Source: JAGPKI01 sp052034135 (GTDB lineage Bacteria > Caldisericota > Caldisericia > UBA6126 > JAGPKI01). From it: a DNA stretch of 8,107 nt. The notes below the pieces were generated by a model. It did not search any database. It was not told where the DNA came from and saw nothing but the letters and a program-made list of their open reading frames with translations. This document shows, one piece after another, positions 1-6,095 of the stretch (position 1 is the first letter of the stretch; each line of letters opens with the position of its first letter). Made by a program: the position numbers and the translations under genes. The DNA lies in assembly GCA_052034135.1 (NCBI GenBank), contig JBPOJC010000067.1, forward strand, positions 1 through 8,107, written 5' to 3'.

Positions 1-464
1 GTTTTAATAAATTTATGTGTATTTACGCTTATATTAGGATTTATGCGTAAATAAAACTTGGGTTTATTTTTAAAACTATTACAACTAAAAAGTTCTATCC
101 AATCCTTAAGTTCTTCGATAGAATCAATATTAATTCTCCCAACGCCACTATCTAAGAAAAAATTCATCTCTTCTTTAGTTTTACAATTACTATTCCAGAT
201 AACATCTTTCAGTTTTATATGAGCTTTCGTAACTCCAAATAATTCACCTATTGAAGCAACTTCCATGCCAAAACCATTTTTCCAAATTAACTCTAATAAT
301 TTGGGATTAGAATTTGCTTTGACTGCATATGTAGGCGAAAATTCAATCCCAAAAAAAGTAGTAAAAATCTTTTGAATCTGCTCTCTTATTATTTCTTCCC
401 AATAGATATATACAGGAGTGCCAAATTCAGAAGCAATAGTATTAATTATTGAAATATCCTGCAT
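1..464 (-). CDS. lysA: Diaminopimelate decarboxylase, N-terminal part (runs off window edge)
   Basis: LysA catalyses the last step of lysine synthesis, the PLP-dependent decarboxylation of meso-diaminopimelate to L-lysine in the cytoplasm. I translated this stretch directly: 154 complete codons are present, starting at the ATG at 464-462 and still open at base 1, so roughly the last 60% of the protein is missing. The PLP-lysine motif YAVKAN is at residues 46-51, with Lys49 the expected Schiff-base lysine. It is followed by GFGMEVASIGEL (64-75), VIWNSN (88-93), the RINIDSIEEL segment (110-119) and LRINPNI (139-145). These are the successive strands of the alanine-racemase-like barrel of the family. 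The start ATG overlaps the lysC stop (TGATG), which points to translational coupling, and GGAGGA lies about 12-17 bases upstream inside the end of lysC. Last gene of the operon visible here; the identity is secure, the 3' end unseen. Confidence 0.95.
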   Translation of the reverse strand, partial: MQDISIINTIASEFGTPVYIYWEEIIREQIQKIFTTFFGIEFSPTYAVKANSNPKLLELIWKNGFGMEVASIGELFGVTKAHIKLKDVIWNSNCKTKEEMNFFLDSGVGRINIDSIEELKDWIELFSCNSFKNKPKFYLRINPNISVNTHKFIK

Positions 465-1660
465 CACAAATCAAATTCCTCCGCAATACATTTAACTATT
501 TTCTCAGTGTCTTCTTCTCTAACAAGACAAGATATTTTAATTTCAGAAGTGGTAACCATTTTTATATGGTAAGGTTTTAAAACCTTGAATAGTCGTTGAG
601 CTACTCCAGTGCTTGACCTCATACCTATTCCTACGATTGAAACTTTTGAATAGCCTTCATTAAACTCTATTCGTGAATCGTTATATTGTTTGCATAGATT
701 TGTAAGAGCTACATTAAGGCTATCTTTCTTTGAAGAAAGAAGCGTAAAAGATAAATGCAAATTCAATTCAGTTTGAATCAAAGAAATCATATCAACATTG
801 AAATTTTGTTTGAATACTTCATTAAAAATAGAGAAAACAATCTCTGAATCAAGTGGAAGGTTATAAATTGTCACCTGGGTTTGATTTTTGCTCACACTTA
901 AACCAGTCACAAGAGGTTCTTCTATTATTTGATCTGCTGAAACCACGTAGCTTCCCCTTTCATTGGAATTTGATGATGCACAATATATTGGAACATTAAA
1001 TTTTTTTGCAATTTCGACACTTCTGCTACTTAAAACCTTTGCTCCAAGACTTGCCATTTCTATCATTTCATCATAGCAAACTAATTCTCTTTTCTTAGCA
1101 GCTGGATAATACTTTGGATCAATTGAATAAATTCCATCTACATCACTATAAATCTGGCAAGGAGCAGATAAGGACGCTGCTAAGGCAACAGCAGTAGTGT
1201 CTGAGCCGCCACGCCCAAGAGTTGTGAAATCGCCTTCATCGTTGACTCCCTGGAAACCAGTAATTACCAACACATCATAATCATTCAAAAGATTTATGAT
1301 TTTAGTTGAATCAATCTGGCTAATCCTGGCATCATTAAAATCACTGGTAGTTTTTATTCCAGCTTGGAAGGCTGTCATAGAGCGTGCTTTATATCCCAAA
1401 CTATTAATAGCTGTAGCCAAAAGTGAAGCAGAAACCTGCTCTCCCGTGGTAAGAAGCATATCCAACTCCCTTGGTGGTGGATCAACCGATATTTCTTTCG
1501 AGAAACTTATCAATTGGTCTGTTGTATTTCCCATAGCAGAAACAACTACAACCAATTTATAACCTTCCTTTACTCTATCCGTTACTCGTTTTGATATAAA
1601 CTTTATCTTATCGGTATCAGATAAAGAACTTCCTCCATACTTTTGAACAAGTATTTTCAT
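464..1660 (-). CDS. lysC: Aspartokinase (monofunctional, with ACT domains)
   Basis: This enzyme phosphorylates L-aspartate with ATP to give aspartyl-4-phosphate, the first committed step toward lysine, threonine and methionine. The 398-residue length fits the monofunctional aspartokinases with no homoserine dehydrogenase domain. The amino acid kinase domain shows KYGGSS at residues 7-12 (usual form KFGGTS), TTGE at 71-74, the glycine-rich GRGGSDTTAVALA at 149-161 and YSDVDGIYSIDP at 171-182. Two C-terminal ACT domains follow at about 263-330 and 340-398. The second contains SIVGIGM (341-347) and TSEIKISCLV (371-380), the strands that form the amino-acid effector site in lysine/threonine-inhibited enzymes. 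The ATG at 1660-1658 overlaps the dapH stop by four bases (ATGA), and GAGGAA lies about 9 bases upstream. The gene is probably controlled by the upstream riboswitch through the shared transcript and by end-product binding to the ACT domains. The effector specificity cannot be read from the sequence. Confidence 0.96.
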   Translation of the reverse strand: MKILVQKYGGSSLSDTDKIKFISKRVTDRVKEGYKLVVVVSAMGNTTDQLISFSKEISVDPPPRELDMLLTTGEQVSASLLATAINSLGYKARSMTAFQAGIKTTSDFNDARISQIDSTKIINLLNDYDVLVITGFQGVNDEGDFTTLGRGGSDTTAVALAASLSAPCQIYSDVDGIYSIDPKYYPAAKKRELVCYDEMIEMASLGAKVLSSRSVEIAKKFNVPIYCASSNSNERGSYVVSADQIIEEPLVTGLSVSKNQTQVTIYNLPLDSEIVFSIFNEVFKQNFNVDMISLIQTELNLHLSFTLLSSKKDSLNVALTNLCKQYNDSRIEFNEGYSKVSIVGIGMRSSTGVAQRLFKVLKPYHIKMVTTSEIKISCLVREEDTEKIVKCIAEEFDL

Positions 1661-2376
1661 TTGGATAAATTCCTCAGCTCATCAATTATCTCGGTTTTTG
1701 AAATAGTTTTTTCATCTATTCTTTTTATAAATTTAGCAGGTATCCCAGCTACAACTGTAAAAGGTTCTACATCTTTAGTAACAACAGCTCCTGCACCAAC
1801 TATAGCACCCTTTCCTACTATTACACCTTCTAACACCACAGCATTTGCTCCAACTAAAACTTGATCCTCAATAATAACTGGTTTTGCACTTGGTGGCTCA
1901 ATTACTCCGGCTATTACTGCACCTGCACCAATATGACAGTTTTCCCCAATTATGGCTCTACCACCTATAACTGCATTCATATCAATCATAGTTTTTTTGC
2001 CTATTATCGCTCCTAAATTAATTACTGCCCCCATCATTATCACAGCCTCGTCGCCAATTTCTACATAATCACGTATTATTGCTCCTGGTTCAATACGGGC
2101 ATTAAATTGGGTTAAGTCTGCTAAGGGAATTGCAGAATTCTTGCAATCTAAATCTAATTTAAATTTATAAATAGATTTAGAGTATTTCTCCTTAAAGGTG
2201 AGAAAGTCTTGATACTCGCAAAATATAACTCCAAAAGAATTAGTCCCATAAAAGTCAATGTTACTACCAAAATCTACATTTTCGAAATTACCCTCGAGAT
2301 AAACTTTTATTGGGGTCTTTTTCTTTGAAGATGCTATTATTTTTATAAGTTCTTGAGTATCTTTAAAATTACTCAT
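1657..2376 (-). CDS. dapH: Tetrahydrodipicolinate N-acetyltransferase
   Basis: DapH transfers an acetyl group from acetyl-CoA to 2,3,4,5-tetrahydrodipicolinate and so commits the cell to the acetylase branch of diaminopimelate synthesis. The 239 residues match the DapH length. There is an N-terminal alpha/beta region (about 1-90), then a left-handed beta-helix of hexapeptide repeats (about 92-205). This contains the family-typical ARIEPGAIIRDYVEIGD (93-109), AVIMMGAVINLGA (111-123), IDMNAVIGGR (131-140) and GAGAVIAGVIEPPSAKPV (150-167), and closes with VVAGIPAKFIK (208-218). This pattern separates DapH from the succinyl-transferring DapD. The ATG overlaps the last 8 bases of dapB, and only a weak AGAAG lies upstream, so coupled translation is likely. 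The stop overlaps the lysC start. The matching aminotransferase and N-acetyl-diaminopimelate deacetylase are not in the window. Confidence 0.95.
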   Translation of the reverse strand: MSNFKDTQELIKIIASSKKKTPIKVYLEGNFENVDFGSNIDFYGTNSFGVIFCEYQDFLTFKEKYSKSIYKFKLDLDCKNSAIPLADLTQFNARIEPGAIIRDYVEIGDEAVIMMGAVINLGAIIGKKTMIDMNAVIGGRAIIGENCHIGAGAVIAGVIEPPSAKPVIIEDQVLVGANAVVLEGVIVGKGAIVGAGAVVTKDVEPFTVVAGIPAKFIKRIDEKTISKTEIIDELRNLSK

Positions 2377-3049
2377 TCAACGCTTCTATAGAAAATAGGA
2401 CTTGAGAATATGAGTAAAAACCACATTTCTTTCCCTTTACAAACTGCGTAGCTTTTAAAACTCCTTCTGCAAAAGTTCTTTTTGAGATCACTCTATGAGA
2501 TAGTTCTAAGATTTCCCCCGAACTACCAAAAATTACTTTATGGTCACCAGGTATACCTCCTATACGCAAAGAACTTATTGGAACATCGTTATTTAGTTTT
2601 TCCCTTAGCATAAGAGCAGTTCCAGAAGGTTTGTCTTTTTTCTGATTATGGTGCGCTTCAACTATTGATATATCCCAGTCTGGAATATAACTGTTTGTTA
2701 ATTCTACTACTTTAAGTAGGAGCTGAATACCAGTTGAAAAATTATATGCCTGAACTACTGGAACTACTTCTGCTAATTCTTTGAGTTGTTCAATTTGTTC
2801 TTTGCTTAAACCTGTTGTCCCAACAATAAGCGGAGATTTAAATTCTTTTGAGTATTTAATAGAATCAGCTAATGCAATAGGGGATGAAAAATCAATTAAC
2901 ACATCTATATTTCTTGTTTTGTCTAACTCCTCGGTTGTTAAATCCTTCTTAAAGACACAAGTGTAACCCTTTTCAGAAAAAAGCTTTGAAATCTCATCTC
3001 CCATTTTGCCTGAAAATCCAATAAGTCCATAATTTATTGTTTCAGTCAT
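2369..3049 (-). CDS. dapB: 4-hydroxy-tetrahydrodipicolinate reductase
   Basis: DapB reduces the cyclic product of DapA with NAD(P)H to tetrahydrodipicolinate. At 226 residues it is shorter than the 250-270 residue enzymes of proteobacteria but close to the compact Thermotoga form. The nucleotide-binding motif is GLIGFSGKMG (8-17). DVLIDFSSP (49-57) and VGTTG (76-80) follow, then VVQAYNFSTGI (98-108). The catalytic stretch EAHHNQKKDKPSGTA (131-145) contains the His-His pair, the lysines and the PSGTA loop that bind substrate. LRIGGIPGDH (161-170) and SHRVISKRTFAEGVLKA (184-200) complete the family signature. The start ATG overlaps the dapA stop by one base (TAATG), with AGGGG about 10 bases upstream. 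The end overlaps dapH by 8 bases. I see no missing catalytic residue. Confidence 0.95.
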   Translation of the reverse strand: MTETINYGLIGFSGKMGDEISKLFSEKGYTCVFKKDLTTEELDKTRNIDVLIDFSSPIALADSIKYSKEFKSPLIVGTTGLSKEQIEQLKELAEVVPVVQAYNFSTGIQLLLKVVELTNSYIPDWDISIVEAHHNQKKDKPSGTALMLREKLNNDVPISSLRIGGIPGDHKVIFGSSGEILELSHRVISKRTFAEGVLKATQFVKGKKCGFYSYSQVLFSIEALNE

Positions 3050-3927
3050 TATAATGCCCCTAATTTAGATAATTCTTCATCAATTAAATTTTCTGTACTT
3101 TTTGAAGCCTGAATTAATGGAAGACGAAGATAGTTTTTGCACAAACCTAATTTATACGCTGCATATTTAACAGGAATGGGGTTTGTCTCAACAAATAATA
3201 GGTTTGCAATTTTAAGGAGCTTGTTGTTAATTGTCTGCGCTTCACTAATTTTTTCTTTTAAAATTAGATGGGTAAGTTCTTTGAATTCAGACGGAAAAAT
3301 GTTTGAAACAACAGATATTACTCCACACCCCCCAAGCGTCATAATAGGAAGTGTTTGATCATCATTACCAGAAAATACATTAAGAGAATCAGGCTTGATT
3401 GCCATTAATTCTGCAATTTGTGAAATATTTCCGCTTGCTTCCTTAACGCCTATTACATTGGGGCAGAGACTGTGAATTTTAACAATTGTTTGAGGAGTAA
3501 TATTCATTCCAGTTCTGCTGGGCACATTGTAAAGAATTATTGGCATAGGAGTACGCTCTGAAATATATTTATAATACTCAACTAATCCGTTCTGGGTGCT
3601 TTTATTGTAATAAGGATTGACAATTAAAAGTCCGTCTACTTTAAGACTTTCTGCAATTTTATTAAGTTTTAATACTTTTACTGGATTATTAGTTCCCGTT
3701 CCAACAATTACAGGAATTTTTCCATTCACTTCATTCATTACAAACGAAACAATCTCTTCGAATTCATTAATTTCAATTGTAGGAGCTTCACCTGTTGTAG
3801 CTAAAACAATCAAAGCATCAACATCACTTTTAAGCTGAAATTCGATGAGTCTCTTAAGAGAGACATAATCCACACTAAAATCCTCATTAAAAGGAGTAAT
3901 TAACGCTGTACCAACACCTTTAAACAT
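3049..3927 (-). CDS. dapA: 4-hydroxy-tetrahydrodipicolinate synthase
   Basis: DapA condenses pyruvate with aspartate-4-semialdehyde, the branch point into lysine. I choose the ATG at 3927-3925 (292 residues, MFKGVGTALITPF) because GGAGG sits 7 to 8 bases before it; an in-frame ATG at 3942 lies inside asd and would add five residues with no Shine-Dalgarno sequence. In this numbering TTGE is 44-47, PYYNKSTQ includes Tyr106 and Tyr107, YNVPSRTG includes Tyr133 and Arg138, and the Schiff-base lysine is Lys162 in GVKEASG. The catalytic set of the (beta/alpha)8 aldolase family is therefore intact. Positions equivalent to the lysine-binding residues of the E. coli enzyme are changed: 53 is Ile, 56 is Phe and 84 is Lys, rather than His, His and Glu. 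I infer weak or no feedback inhibition by lysine. Four bases separate it from the asd stop. Confidence 0.95.
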   Translation of the reverse strand: MFKGVGTALITPFNEDFSVDYVSLKRLIEFQLKSDVDALIVLATTGEAPTIEINEFEEIVSFVMNEVNGKIPVIVGTGTNNPVKVLKLNKIAESLKVDGLLIVNPYYNKSTQNGLVEYYKYISERTPMPIILYNVPSRTGMNITPQTIVKIHSLCPNVIGVKEASGNISQIAELMAIKPDSLNVFSGNDDQTLPIMTLGGCGVISVVSNIFPSEFKELTHLILKEKISEAQTINNKLLKIANLLFVETNPIPVKYAAYKLGLCKNYLRLPLIQASKSTENLIDEELSKLGAL

Positions 3928-3931
3928 AATT

Positions 3932-4897
3932 CTAACCTCCATATAAAATGTATTTTAAAATATTAAAAGCATTATATGCTGCACCCACCCTTAGATTATC
4001 TGCGACAATCCACATTAAAACTTCATTTCCATTTATAATTCTTAATCGTGAAACAAATGTATCGTTCTTGCCTTCGCAATCTTTAGGTGTAATTAATTCA
4101 TCTGAATAAATTGTTCCTTTGTAATTACTATAAAGCTCTTCTATTTCATTTGAGAGAAGATCACGCTTTGTCCTCAAGAAAACAGATTCTGAATGTCCGA
4201 TAACAACTGGGACCCTAACAGCTGTCGGGTAGATGTTAATAGTAGGGTCGGATAAAATCTTACTGCTTTCAAAGATTAATTTATTTTCCTCTTCGGTAAA
4301 GCCATTTTTATCTATTTCTCCGATTAAAGGAATCACATTTTCATTTATCTCTTTTGGGAATACAGCATCTACATCCCCAGTATTTAGTTTATTCTTTAAA
4401 GCTAAAATACCCTCTAAGCCAGCTCCCGAAACTCCCTGGTAAGTTGAAACAACAATTTCCTTTATGCCATACCTAACGTAAATAGGATATATAGCCTTAA
4501 GCATTTGGATTGTTGAGCAATTGGGATTTGCAATTATTCCCTGATAGTTCTTAACGATATGCCCATTTATTTCAGGAATAACAAGAGGAACACCGTCCAC
4601 TCTTCGAAATGCAGAAGAATTATCGATAATAATTGGGCTAATATTAGCAGCTTCTTTTGCGTAAGTTTCAGAAATAGAAGAACTTGTACAGAAGAAAAGA
4701 AAGTCAAATTTTTTAGAGATACTCTCAGAACTAAGTGGTTCAACAGACAGTTCTTTGTTATGAAATGATATCACATTATTTGCAGATTTATCTGAAGCAA
4801 ATAATTTTAATTCTTCTATAACGAGGTTTTCCTGTTCCAAAACTTTTATTAGAGTGCGGCCTACTAAACCGGTAGCACCAACAATTCCAACTCTCAT
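3932..4897 (-). CDS. asd: Aspartate-semialdehyde dehydrogenase
   Basis: Asd reduces aspartyl-4-phosphate with NADPH to aspartate-4-semialdehyde, the shared precursor of lysine and of threonine and methionine. The 321-residue protein begins with the nucleotide-binding loop GIVGATGLVG (4-13). The catalytic cysteine is Cys127 in NPNCST and the catalytic histidine is His235 in GHSE. Substrate-binding stretches include TYQGVSGAG (152-160) and the arginine of AVRVPVV (226-232). The conserved DNLRVGAA lies at 300-307. It is the first gene of the lysine operon. The ATG at 4897-4895 is preceded by GGAGATAG, whose GGAG lies 8 to 11 bases upstream. That Shine-Dalgarno sequence is one arm of the riboswitch-controlled hairpin, so asd is the directly regulated gene, and the tightly coupled downstream genes should follow it. 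Confidence 0.96.
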   Translation of the reverse strand: MRVGIVGATGLVGRTLIKVLEQENLVIEELKLFASDKSANNVISFHNKELSVEPLSSESISKKFDFLFFCTSSSISETYAKEAANISPIIIDNSSAFRRVDGVPLVIPEINGHIVKNYQGIIANPNCSTIQMLKAIYPIYVRYGIKEIVVSTYQGVSGAGLEGILALKNKLNTGDVDAVFPKEINENVIPLIGEIDKNGFTEEENKLIFESSKILSDPTINIYPTAVRVPVVIGHSESVFLRTKRDLLSNEIEELYSNYKGTIYSDELITPKDCEGKNDTFVSRLRIINGNEVLMWIVADNLRVGAAYNAFNILKYILYGG

Positions 4898-4901
4898 TTT
4901 T

Positions 4902-4938
4902 CTATCTCCTTTTTACTCTATCGAGGAGATAGCTTTTA
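4902..4938 (-). promoter_or_regulatory. Riboswitch expression platform: hairpin hiding the asd Shine-Dalgarno
   Basis: On the minus strand CTATCTCC (4932-4925) is a perfect 8-base complement of GGAGATAG (4909-4902), which contains the asd Shine-Dalgarno sequence; the loop is 15 bases. The same CTATCTCC arm, extended by AAAG at 4937-4934, can instead pair with the 3' end of the aptamer: GGAGA (4988-4984) with TCTCC, and CTTT (4980-4977) with AAAG, separated by a 3x3 internal loop. A third, small option is CTATC-TCCTC-GATAG (4932-4918). No T-run follows any stem, so I infer control of translation, not of transcription termination. Lysine would stabilise the aptamer base stem, free the CTATCTCC arm and so block ribosome binding. 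Confidence 0.75.
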
Positions 4939-4975
4939 CATTTGATTTTAGTTTTGGATTGTGTTAAACCAATGA

Positions 4976-5155
4976 TAAAGGGCTCTCCACGAAAAAGTAA
5001 TCGTCTACTTTCGTGACAGTGATACGAATATCGTTCGCATCCCCAAGACAACAAAAATAAGGTTTTTTGTTTCTTTCGGCAGTTATACCCTCTCTTTACA
5101 AGTATAGCCTCCTTATGGCACTTGCAAAGATACGCTTAACTGCTCCTCCACTTTA
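4976..5155 (-). promoter_or_regulatory. Lysine riboswitch aptamer (L box)
   Basis: This about 180-base leader folds by eye into the five-helix lysine aptamer. The base stem pairs AAAG (5154-5151) plus GG with CCCTTT near 4982-4977. The 5' core reads GGAGGAGC. P2 is GCAGTTA with TAACTGC. The next helix pairs CTTTGCAAGT with ACTTGTAAAG. Conserved GCCGAAAG precedes P4, in which AACAAAAA pairs with TTTTTGTT. CTTGGGG leads to P5, where GATGCGAA pairs with TTCGTATC. ACTGTCACGAAAG and TTTTTCGTGGAGAGCC close the element. The GCCGAA, TGGGG, ACTGTCACG and CGTGGAGAGCC blocks match the lysine-aptamer core that I recall from the Thermotoga maritima asd leader. Lysine binding should lower expression of the whole operon. 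Confidence 0.95.
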
Positions 5156-5174
5156 AAAGTTTTCAAATTTTTTT

Positions 5175-5202
5175 ATTTTATAAAATTACAACTATTTGTC
5201 AA
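5175..5202 (-). promoter_or_regulatory. Predicted sigma-70-type promoter of the lysine operon
   Basis: On the minus strand a perfect TTGACA (-35, 5202-5197) is followed after 16 bases by TAAAAT (-10, 5180-5175). Transcription would begin at about 5168-5165, just before the first paired base of the lysine aptamer, so the leader would carry the complete riboswitch. No other promoter of similar quality lies between it and asd. Confidence 0.75.
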
Positions 5203-5512
5203 GGCGGCGGACAGACAGCTAAACTTCGTAAAAAATTTTTATCTTTTTATAATAAATTTACCTCTAATCAAATCCTCATTACATCCTTATATGCTAAATA
5301 CCTTCAATTTAAGAATTTAAGGAGGAAGATAAATTTTATAAACTAAACCACTATTGAAGTTTAATATTAACTCTTTATGTTTATTTTTAAAGGAATATTT
5401 AGTGTTTCTATAGGCATTTCAGTTTTAAATCTTTCCGCTATGCCACCCTATGTTTTATACATTTTAAAAATGCATAGCATTTTGGCGATCAGATTTATCC
5501 ACAAAATCTATA
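5203..5512. other. AT-rich intergenic gap with no supported gene
   Basis: I see no coding sequence here on either strand. The side next to the lysine promoter has a short GC-rich patch (GGCGGCGGACAGACAGC, 5203-5219) that stands out from its surroundings. A strong Shine-Dalgarno-like AAGGAGG on the plus strand at 5319-5325 has no usable start codon after it. A short inverted repeat (5467-5483) lies behind the VOC gene and one perfect DnaA-box 9-mer lies at 5495-5503. The longest plausible minus-strand reading, about 26 codons ending at TAA 5369-5367, has no start in a suitable context. Confidence 0.6.
5467..5483 (-). terminator. Possible weak terminator behind the VOC gene
   Basis: AAAATGC and GCATTTT form a perfect 7-base stem with a 3-base loop about 30 bases after the VOC stop codon. 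On the minus strand the stem runs into TTTTTAAAAT. The stem has only two G-C pairs and the T-run is short, so termination would be inefficient; it may be only an AT-rich palindrome. Confidence 0.3.
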
Positions 5513-5893
5513 CTATGTGATATCACGCTTTGATCGAAATTCAACCAATTCATGGACATTGCCAAATGGATCTTTAAAAGCTGCATATACACCAACAGGA
5601 CAATCCTGGGGTGAATCATGAATCAATTCTACTCCTTTACTCTTAAGATCCTTCAAACTCGCTTCAAGGTTATTGGTTTGAATATTAATAAGAGTTTGGG
5701 CAACATTCGGATAATCGATATTTGTAGATTTAGCTACTTTATTGAGAATTAGAGGAATTCCTTCATGGCTCAATTCTACAATTTGTGGATAATATTTCTT
5801 CGAACATACATCGAACCCTATTTTACTACAATAGAAGTCAATGGCTTTGTCCATGTCGCTCACATTAATTTGTATTACGCATACTTTTGGCAT
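5513..5893 (-). CDS. VOC superfamily (glyoxalase-fold) protein, substrate unknown
   Basis: A 126-residue protein with the vicinal oxygen chelate layout of two beta-alpha-beta-beta-beta modules. The first module has VIQINVSDMDKAIDFYCSKIGFDV (6-29) and QIVELSHEGIPLIL (37-50). The second has TLINIQTNNLEASLKDLKSKGVEL (67-90) and the closing FKDPFGNVHELVEF (106-119). The length is that of single-domain glyoxalase/bleomycin-resistance/dioxygenase relatives. Glu115 in HELVEF occupies the usual last metal-ligand position, but the first ligand position holds Gln8 and the second-module position has no histidine. The metal site may therefore be altered, and a specific function such as glyoxalase I or antibiotic resistance is not supported. 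GGAG lies 10 to 13 bases before the ATG. A poor promoter-like pair (TTGTCG at 5946-5941 and TATATA at 5921-5916, 19-base spacer) lies upstream. It looks like a single-gene unit, separate from both neighbours. Confidence 0.88.
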   Translation of the reverse strand: MPKVCVIQINVSDMDKAIDFYCSKIGFDVCSKKYYPQIVELSHEGIPLILNKVAKSTNIDYPNVAQTLINIQTNNLEASLKDLKSKGVELIHDSPQDCPVGVYAAFKDPFGNVHELVEFRSKRDIT

Positions 5894-5978
5894 TTTTTTA
5901 TCTCCTTTCTATTTATATATAGTTTCAGATATAAAACTTCCGACAATTTCACCTAATATTTCCAGCATAAAAGAAACT

Positions 5979-6010
5979 ATCAAAGGCAATTTAAAGAAAT
6001 CTTTGATTTC
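5979..6010 (-). terminator. Possible weak terminator behind the methyltransferase gene
   Basis: Two overlapping stems are possible: GAAATC-AAA-GATTTC (6010-5996 on the minus strand), followed by TTTAAATT, or a longer-range ATCAAAG with CTTTGAT (6007-5979). Both are AT-rich and lie about 90 bases after the methyltransferase stop. I see no better stop signal between that gene and the VOC gene. Confidence 0.25.
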
Positions 6011-6095
6011 TCTGTTATCGTTTTTTATATGCTGTTAGTAGATTTTAGTCATTTTTTATTTTACCCTTTTAGTTGTTGAATATTTATTTTCAGAT

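Noticed and set aside
1296..1562. Plus-strand open frames inside the lysine genes (for example 1296-1562, 3137-3358, 4233-4442)
   Set aside because: They lie wholly opposite well-identified minus-strand genes, have no ribosome sites and no recognisable domains.
464..1660. Internal start in lysC giving a separate regulatory subunit, as in Bacillus and Corynebacterium
   Set aside because: I did not find an internal ATG with a convincing Shine-Dalgarno sequence before the ACT region, so the second product is not supported.
5319..5345. Strong Shine-Dalgarno-like AAGGAGG on the plus strand
   Set aside because: No ATG, GTG or TTG follows at a usable distance and stop codons come quickly, so no gene is supported.
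5367..5450. About 26-codon minus-strand reading frame ending at TAA 5369-5367 (GGIAERFKTEMPIE...)
   Set aside because: It opens directly after a stop, its only ATG has no ribosome site and I recognise no homology, so neither a small gene nor a remnant can be supported.
5765..6038. Plus-strand open frames opposite the start of the VOC gene
   Set aside because: They are hydrophobic, low-complexity products of AT-rich antisense sequence, and the VOC frame on the other strand has clear family motifs.
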